A model generated the notes under the pieces. That model was not told the DNA's origin, did no database searches, and saw nothing but the letters and a program-made list of their open reading frames with translations. Shown in pieces: positions 6,241 to 9,818 of a stretch of DNA of 9,818 bases. The DNA lies in contig BEII01000034.1 in the NCBI GenBank assembly GCA_002898935.1, positions 1-9,818 of the forward strand. Direction: 5' to 3'. A program made the translations under genes and the position numbers. How positions within the stretch are numbered: the stretch's first letter is position 1; each line of letters begins with the position of its first letter. This stretch comes from a bacterium HR32. GTDB lineage: Bacteria > Sysuimicrobiota > Sysuimicrobiia > Sysuimicrobiales > Sysuimicrobiaceae.

Positions 6241-7360
6241 ACCGGCGCACGGGGAAGGTAGTGTCCACAGCCCCGTGGGCCTCGAAGGTGTCCTCCCGCA
6301 GTGAGACCACCACCCGCTCCGCCTCCAGCCAGCTCCCGTCCTCCCGCTCCAGCCGCACCCGACGGCCCGACAGGACGATCCTGCCCTCCTGGTCGTCGTA
6401 CTCCGCGCGGTCCCCCGTGGCCCTGCGCCCTTCCTGGGTGACCCGCACGTTGCCGGTGGCGGTGCTGTTGCGGCTGCTGAGGACGATCACCACGCGGTCT
6501 GCTTCCAGCACCGCGGGGGTCTCCAGGGCCTTGCGCTCCTCCTCGTCCCTCGGCGGACGCACCAGCCGCTCCCGCACCAGCCACTGGCCGCTGCGCTGGT
6601 GCAGGCGCACGGACCCCACCAGCTCGATGCGGTCCTCGCCTTCCGAGTACGTGATGCGCTCCGCGCGGGCGTCCTTGTCCACCTGTTCCAGACGGACGGA
6701 CTCCTGCGCGGTCGCCTCCTCGGTGCGCAGCCAGGCGTACTTCATGGGGCCCCGGGAGGTGATGGTGGTGTCCTCCTTGGCCAGCGCCGCCAGCACCCGG
6801 TCGCCCTCGCGTCCCCGCGGAGGCGCACCACCCCTGCGCACCAGCTTTGCGGGTCCGCTGGCCTCCGCCAGTTTGTTCTTGAGATCCGCCCACAGGGACG
6901 GAGCTTCCAGCCGCCCGTTGCGGGTGGTGAGCTGTACCGCGCCCTCCGCAAACGCCACCTCCTCCTGGTGGCGGTACTTGAGGTTCTGACTGCGCAGCTC
7001 CAGGTCTTCCTGCACCACCACCACACCCCCGGAGGCGTAGGTGATGCGGGGGTTGGCCTCGTACTTCACCACAGGCGCCCGCAGGGTGGTCCCCTTCTGG
7101 ACCACCTCCACGCTGCCCTCGGCCCAGGCCACCCGGTCCCGCTCGTGGTAGGTGAGGACCTGGCAGGTGATGGTGGTGTCCCCGAGCTCCAGGCGCACGT
7201 TGCCGCGCGCCTCGAACACCCCGTTGCGGGCGTCGTACCGCACTCGCTCCGCCCGCAGCCGTCCACGCTCTCCCTCGGGCGGGGGAACCGGCTGCTGGGC
7301 CCGCGCGTGGGTGCCAATGGCGACCAGCGCCAGCGTCAGAGCGGCGAGCCAGCGTCTCAC
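6239..7360 (-). CDS. lptA: LptA/OstA-like periplasmic protein, about twice the usual length
   Basis: I place the start at GTG 7360-7358, which overlaps the lptC stop as GTGA. The frame is open further upstream, but that part is a shadow of lptC and the permease. From this start the protein has a clear signal peptide (MRRWLAALTLALVAIGTHARA, likely cut after Ala21) and 373 residues in all. The mature part is a long run of OstA-type strands of the form 'AxxVxYdxxxxxxxAxGxVxvxxg': RYDARNGVFEARGNVRLELG (41-60), HERDRVAWAEGSVEV, HQEEVAFAEGAVQL, SRNSTATGNVRV, YDDQEGRIVLSGRRVRL and REDTFEAHGAV. LptA carries LPS across the periplasm to LptD. E. coli LptA is about 185 residues, so this is close to a tandem double OstA protein. 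It has no beta-barrel region, so it is not LptD. Residues 176-200 are a charged break between the two halves. The symbol denotes the family; exact orthology is less certain. Confidence 0.85.
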   Translation of the reverse strand: MRRWLAALTLALVAIGTHARAQQPVPPPEGERGRLRAERVRYDARNGVFEARGNVRLELGDTTITCQVLTYHERDRVAWAEGSVEVVQKGTTLRAPVVKYEANPRITYASGGVVVVQEDLELRSQNLKYRHQEEVAFAEGAVQLTTRNGRLEAPSLWADLKNKLAEASGPAKLVRRGGAPPRGREGDRVLAALAKEDTTITSRGPMKYAWLRTEEATAQESVRLEQVDKDARAERITYSEGEDRIELVGSVRLHQRSGQWLVRERLVRPPRDEEERKALETPAVLEADRVVIVLSSRNSTATGNVRVTQEGRRATGDRAEYDDQEGRIVLSGRRVRLEREDGSWLEAERVVVSLREDTFEAHGAVDTTFPVRR

Positions 7361-7956
7361 GGCCCTGCCGTCGGCGACGGCGTGGGGGAGGGCTGTCCCC
7401 GCACGTCCAGCTGCAGGTCCACCCCGCCCTCCATCTCCACCACGTCCTGCTTGACGAAGTAGCGCAGCGACCGCACCCGAGCCTGGGTCTTGCCCAGCTG
7501 GAACTCCACCCCCTTGGGGAAGCTCAGCACCGCACGGTCGTTGTGGTACACGAGCTCGGGCGCCCTCAGCCAGTCGCCCTTGGGCGAGGTGACCTCCACC
7601 CCGCCGGTGGCCACGAAGTTCTGGGTCTGGCGGTTCAGCACGATGCGCCGGGCCCGCACGTACAGGAACTCCTGTCCCTCCCGGAACACCACCGCGCGGC
7701 GGACGTCCTCCAGGGTGGCGCTCATGAGGTCCGGGGAGACCTCCACCCGCTGCGCCTGCAGGTCCACCTGCGGCCTGCCCTCGTGCCGGACCACCAGGCG
7801 CGTCTGCCGGGCCTCCAGCCGGACGGGCGCCGAGGGGACGGCTACGGACTGGTCCGTGCGGGCGCTGCGGGCCGCCCAGAGATAGCCTGCGCCTGCCAGG
7901 GCCGCCAGGGCCAGCGCCCCGCCTGCCCGCCTCCACAGAGGACTAGCCCGCACCAC
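7357..7956 (-). CDS. lptC: LptC, periplasmic LPS-bridge protein
   Basis: The 199-residue protein has one N-terminal membrane anchor (about 11-29, after MVRASPLWRR) and a periplasmic domain of repeated short beta strands. These include ARQTRLVVRHEGRPQVDLQA, FREGQEFLYVRARRIVL, QNFVATGGVEVTSPKG and RAVLSFPKGVEFQLG. This is the anchor plus half jelly-roll (OstA-like) plan of LptC, at the family's usual length of about 190 residues. LptC accepts LPS from the LptB2FG pump and hands it to LptA. The GTG at 7956 is preferred because AGGAGG lies 9 bases upstream; the next codon is also GTG and would leave 12. The gene lies between the permease and the OstA-like gene, which is the classic order. Its TGA overlaps the GTG of the next gene (GTGA). 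The C-terminal tail is a Pro/Ser/Thr-rich extension (QPSPTPSPTAGP). Confidence 0.88.
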   Translation of the reverse strand: MVRASPLWRRAGGALALAALAGAGYLWAARSARTDQSVAVPSAPVRLEARQTRLVVRHEGRPQVDLQAQRVEVSPDLMSATLEDVRRAVVFREGQEFLYVRARRIVLNRQTQNFVATGGVEVTSPKGDWLRAPELVYHNDRAVLSFPKGVEFQLGKTQARVRSLRYFVKQDVVEMEGGVDLQLDVRGQPSPTPSPTAGP

Positions 7957-9088
7957 CGGAGGCGGCCTCCTTCACGCGGGGCGGCCGTCCGAGCAGCTCC
8001 GCGGGACGGAAGAAAACCCCCTCCACCCACAGGTAGCCCAGGATCCCCGCCACCAGGAACAGCAGGTTGGCCGCCCATGCGGCCAGGAAGGGGTGCAGGG
8101 CGCCCGCCCGACCCCACGCCCGCGCGGTGGACATGACCACGTAGTAGATGAAGACCAGCACGATGGCCGCCGCCACCCCGGTGAACCGACCTCCCCGGGC
8201 GCCGTGCAGGGACAGGGGAGCTGCCACCAGGGCGAACACCAGCACCGCGAAGGGAGCCGCAAACTTGAAGTAGTAGTCCACCGCCACCGCCCGGGTCTCC
8301 AGGCCGCTGCGCTGAAGCTCCTTCAGGTGCTCCCGCAGCTCCGCGGCGGACATCTGGTCGGGGGTCTTCTGCTGCAGCAGAAACCCCTGCCAGTCTGCCT
8401 CCACCCGCACGTCGAACCGAGCGAAGCCGGCCTCGTAGCTGGTGAACCCGTTCTGGTCGAACTCCCGGAGGACCCCGTCCTCCAGGTGCCACCAGCCCTC
8501 CCCGTACCGGGCGCGCTTGGCGGTGATCAGGCGCGGGAAGGCGGCTGTGGGCTCGTAGATCATCACGCCCTCCAGCACCCGGTGGGTCTCGTCAGCGCGC
8601 CGGACGTAGAAGTAGCGGTTCTCGGGGCCCCGGAAGAACACGTTCTCCCGCACCCGGGGGAAGATCTCCCGGAAGATGCTCTGACGGATGAGCTGGTCCG
8701 CCTGCTGGTTCGCCCACGGTGTCAGGTACTCGTTCACCCAGAAGGAAGCCGCTGCCACCGCCAGGGCGAACACGGCCACCGGCAGGAAGATCCGCACGAA
8801 CGGGAGCCCCGCCATCCGGAGAGCGGTGATCTCGTTGTCCCGGGCTAGCCGTCCCACCCCGAGCAGGGTGCCGAACAGGGTGGACACGGGGAACGTGAGC
8901 ACCAGCATGTGCGGGAGCTTGTAGAACAACAGCCGCAGCAGGGCTCCCAGCGGGACCTGGCCGCGGGCCAGGTACTCCGCCAGGACGTACAGGATGTCCC
9001 CTACCAGCAGGACCAGGAAGACGGACACCCCCATGAGGAACGGGGGGACCAGCTCGCTGACCACGTAGCGGTCCAGGGTCCGGACCAA
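7943..9088 (-). CDS. LptF/LptG-type LPS export permease (YjgP/YjgQ family)
   Basis: This 381-residue inner-membrane protein has the LptF/LptG layout. Three N-terminal membrane segments (about 15-37, 55-75, 99-121) are followed by a periplasmic beta-rich region (about 125-265) and three C-terminal membrane segments (about 273-293, 303-321, 333-353). The conserved cytoplasmic loop DNEITALRMAG (84-94), which contacts the LptB ATPase in this family, is present. In characterised systems LptF and LptG form the channel that extracts LPS from the inner membrane and passes it to LptC. Only one such gene is seen here. The second copy may lie elsewhere, or the protein may work as a homodimer, so I do not choose between the names lptF and lptG. 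The start is TTG, supported by AGGAGG 9 bases upstream. The gene overlaps the start of lptC by 14 bases. Family assignment is firm; exact orthology is not. Confidence 0.93.
   Translation of the reverse strand: MVRTLDRYVVSELVPPFLMGVSVFLVLLVGDILYVLAEYLARGQVPLGALLRLLFYKLPHMLVLTFPVSTLFGTLLGVGRLARDNEITALRMAGLPFVRIFLPVAVFALAVAAASFWVNEYLTPWANQQADQLIRQSIFREIFPRVRENVFFRGPENRYFYVRRADETHRVLEGVMIYEPTAAFPRLITAKRARYGEGWWHLEDGVLREFDQNGFTSYEAGFARFDVRVEADWQGFLLQQKTPDQMSAAELREHLKELQRSGLETRAVAVDYYFKFAAPFAVLVFALVAAPLSLHGARGGRFTGVAAAIVLVFIYYVVMSTARAWGRAGALHPFLAAWAANLLFLVAGILGYLWVEGVFFRPAELLGRPPRVKEAASGGAG
7958..7971 (-). promoter_or_regulatory. lptC Shine-Dalgarno inside a small hairpin
   Basis: On the transcript AGGAGG (7971-7966) lies 9 bases before the GTG start of lptC. 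Its GGAGG can pair with CCTCC (7962-7958) across a 3-base loop, giving a 5-bp all-strong stem. Ribosomes finishing the permease gene, whose stop is downstream at 7945-7943, would have to melt it. This suggests translational coupling. The pairing is seen directly; the effect is inferred. Confidence 0.5.
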
Positions 9089-9094
9089 GTCCCG

Positions 9095-9818
9095 CTACCT
9101 CCTGCTGCGCCCCTGCCACTGCTGCCGGAGCTGGTCCGCGTTGGCACTCTGGAGGGCCTGCTGCACGAACTGCGACAGGTTCACCTCCCCGCGCTCCAGG
9201 CTGTCCAGGCGCCCTGCGAAGTGCCGCACGAGGATCAGTCCCTCGTTGAAGGAGGTGTCGAGGAAGCTGTCCTGCTCGTCCCGACCGGGCAGGAACAGCC
9301 GCGCCTCCACCGCCCGGACCAGGCTCTCCCGCACCACCTGCTCCCACTCCCGGAGCCCCCGGGAGCTCACCTCGTCCCGCACCAGGTCATAAAGGCCCTT
9401 CAGCCTGTCCACCTCGTCCTTGGCGGCCGCCGTGGGCGGCTCCAGCACCGCCCCCAGGAAGGCCCGCAGCACCCCGCGGACGTTGGGCGCGGACGACGGA
9501 CCGACCACCACGTGCAGGACTCCCCCCACGGAAACCGCGCGGACCTGGTCGCGCGGGCCCAGCAGGTTGGGGACCACCACCAGGCGCTCGAAGGGGAAGG
9601 TGTTGAGTCGCAGGTAGATGGTGGCCTGGCGCACCCGCTCCTCCGTGGCAAGCCGGTACTGCTGCGCCAGCTGCTCGTGCTCCGCGCGCGCGGCGGCCCA
9701 CAGCTCCCGTCCCCGCGCTTGCTCGTACACCTCCCGGACCACGTCGGCCAGGCCCGGAGGAAGCGGGGTCGGGGCGCGGGGCGGCTGCGTGGGACCTGAG
9801 GTGACCTGCGGCGTCGGA
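9095..9818 (-). CDS. Unrecognised, probably exported protein, 3' part only (5' end outside window)
   Basis: The frame is open from the right edge of the window to a TAG at 9095-9097, about 241 residues. A GTG at 9742 could be called as a start, but the frame continues upstream of it through a Pro/Thr-rich stretch (PTPQVTSGPTQPP, then RAPTPLPP), which looks like the linker that follows a signal peptide. I therefore treat the gene as truncated by the edge. The visible part is mostly helical with a short beta-rich section (LVVVPNLLGP, then VGGVLHVVVGP). It has no membrane segment after the linker, no cysteine and no HExxH or other catalytic motif that I recognise. The C-terminus is charged (QWQGRSRR). 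Its last codons carry the AGGAGG Shine-Dalgarno (9098-9103) of the permease gene below it, so the two are probably co-transcribed. A periplasmic or envelope role is inferred from position only; the family is unknown to me. Confidence 0.75.
   Translation of the reverse strand, partial: PTPQVTSGPTQPPRAPTPLPPGLADVVREVYEQARGRELWAAARAEHEQLAQQYRLATEERVRQATIYLRLNTFPFERLVVVPNLLGPRDQVRAVSVGGVLHVVVGPSSAPNVRGVLRAFLGAVLEPPTAAAKDEVDRLKGLYDLVRDEVSSRGLREWEQVVRESLVRAVEARLFLPGRDEQDSFLDTSFNEGLILVRHFAGRLDSLERGEVNLSQFVQQALQSANADQLRQQWQGRSRR
9098..9103 (-). promoter_or_regulatory. Shine-Dalgarno AGGAGG for the lptF/lptG-type gene
   Basis: A perfect AGGAGG lies within the last two sense codons of the upstream gene, 9 bases before a TTG. 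It decides the TTG at 9088-9086 as the permease start, because no other good site is near, and it couples the two genes. Confidence 0.8.

Noticed and set aside
7361..7936. Upstream extension of the OstA-like gene to 7936
   Set aside because: This part is low-complexity Gly/Ala/Arg sequence over lptC. The signal peptide begins exactly at the GTG overlapping the lptC stop.
9095..9742. GTG at 9742 as the start of the first gene
   Set aside because: The frame is open to the window edge through a linker-like Pro/Thr-rich segment, and no Shine-Dalgarno precedes the GTG. A 5'-truncated gene is more likely.
1..9818. CRISPR array, tRNA or rRNA genes, insertion sequences
   Set aside because: No regularly spaced repeats, no tRNA-like cloverleaf, and no transposase or terminal repeats were seen. 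Coding sequence fills the window except for short gaps, the largest being 86-90 bases upstream of the sigma gene.

Overview
The window is very GC-rich, and every gene I can support lies on the minus strand, so transcription runs from high to low coordinates. A lipopolysaccharide-export gene cluster, lipoprotein signal peptides and cleavable export signals point to a diderm (Gram-negative-type) bacterium with high GC. The phylum cannot be fixed from this sequence. Start codons are often GTG or TTG, and genes overlap or nearly touch.

Right part (9818 to 6239): the 3' part of an unrecognised, probably exported protein, then an LptF/LptG-type permease, LptC, and an unusually long LptA/OstA-like protein. 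The junctions are tight: a Shine-Dalgarno inside the preceding gene, a 14-base overlap, and a 4-base GTGA overlap. This is the inner-membrane and periplasmic part of the LPS transport bridge. LptB, LptD and LptE are not in view.

Centre and left part (6151 to 1): after an 86-base gap that may hold an ECF-type promoter comes an operon that runs out of the window. Its order is ECF sigma factor, membrane zinc-finger anti-sigma factor, exported S8 (subtilisin-like) protease A, lipoprotein A, lipoprotein S8 protease B, and lipoprotein B (cut by the window edge). Junctions are 4-base overlap, 4-base overlap, 10-base overlap, 12-base gap and 1-base gap, so co-transcription and translational coupling are very likely.

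The two lipoproteins are paralogues through their N-terminal regions, so the left part holds a duplicated protease-lipoprotein module. The anti-sigma factor ends outside the membrane in a domain that looks like the pro-domain of the two proteases encoded next to it. Protease A has the Asp, His and Ser of the S8 triad, but Thr where the oxyanion-hole Asn is expected. Taken together this looks like a cell-envelope regulatory system in which exported subtilases, or their processing state, may be sensed through a pro-domain-like region of the anti-sigma factor. That mechanism is inference; the gene order, domains and residues are read from the sequence.
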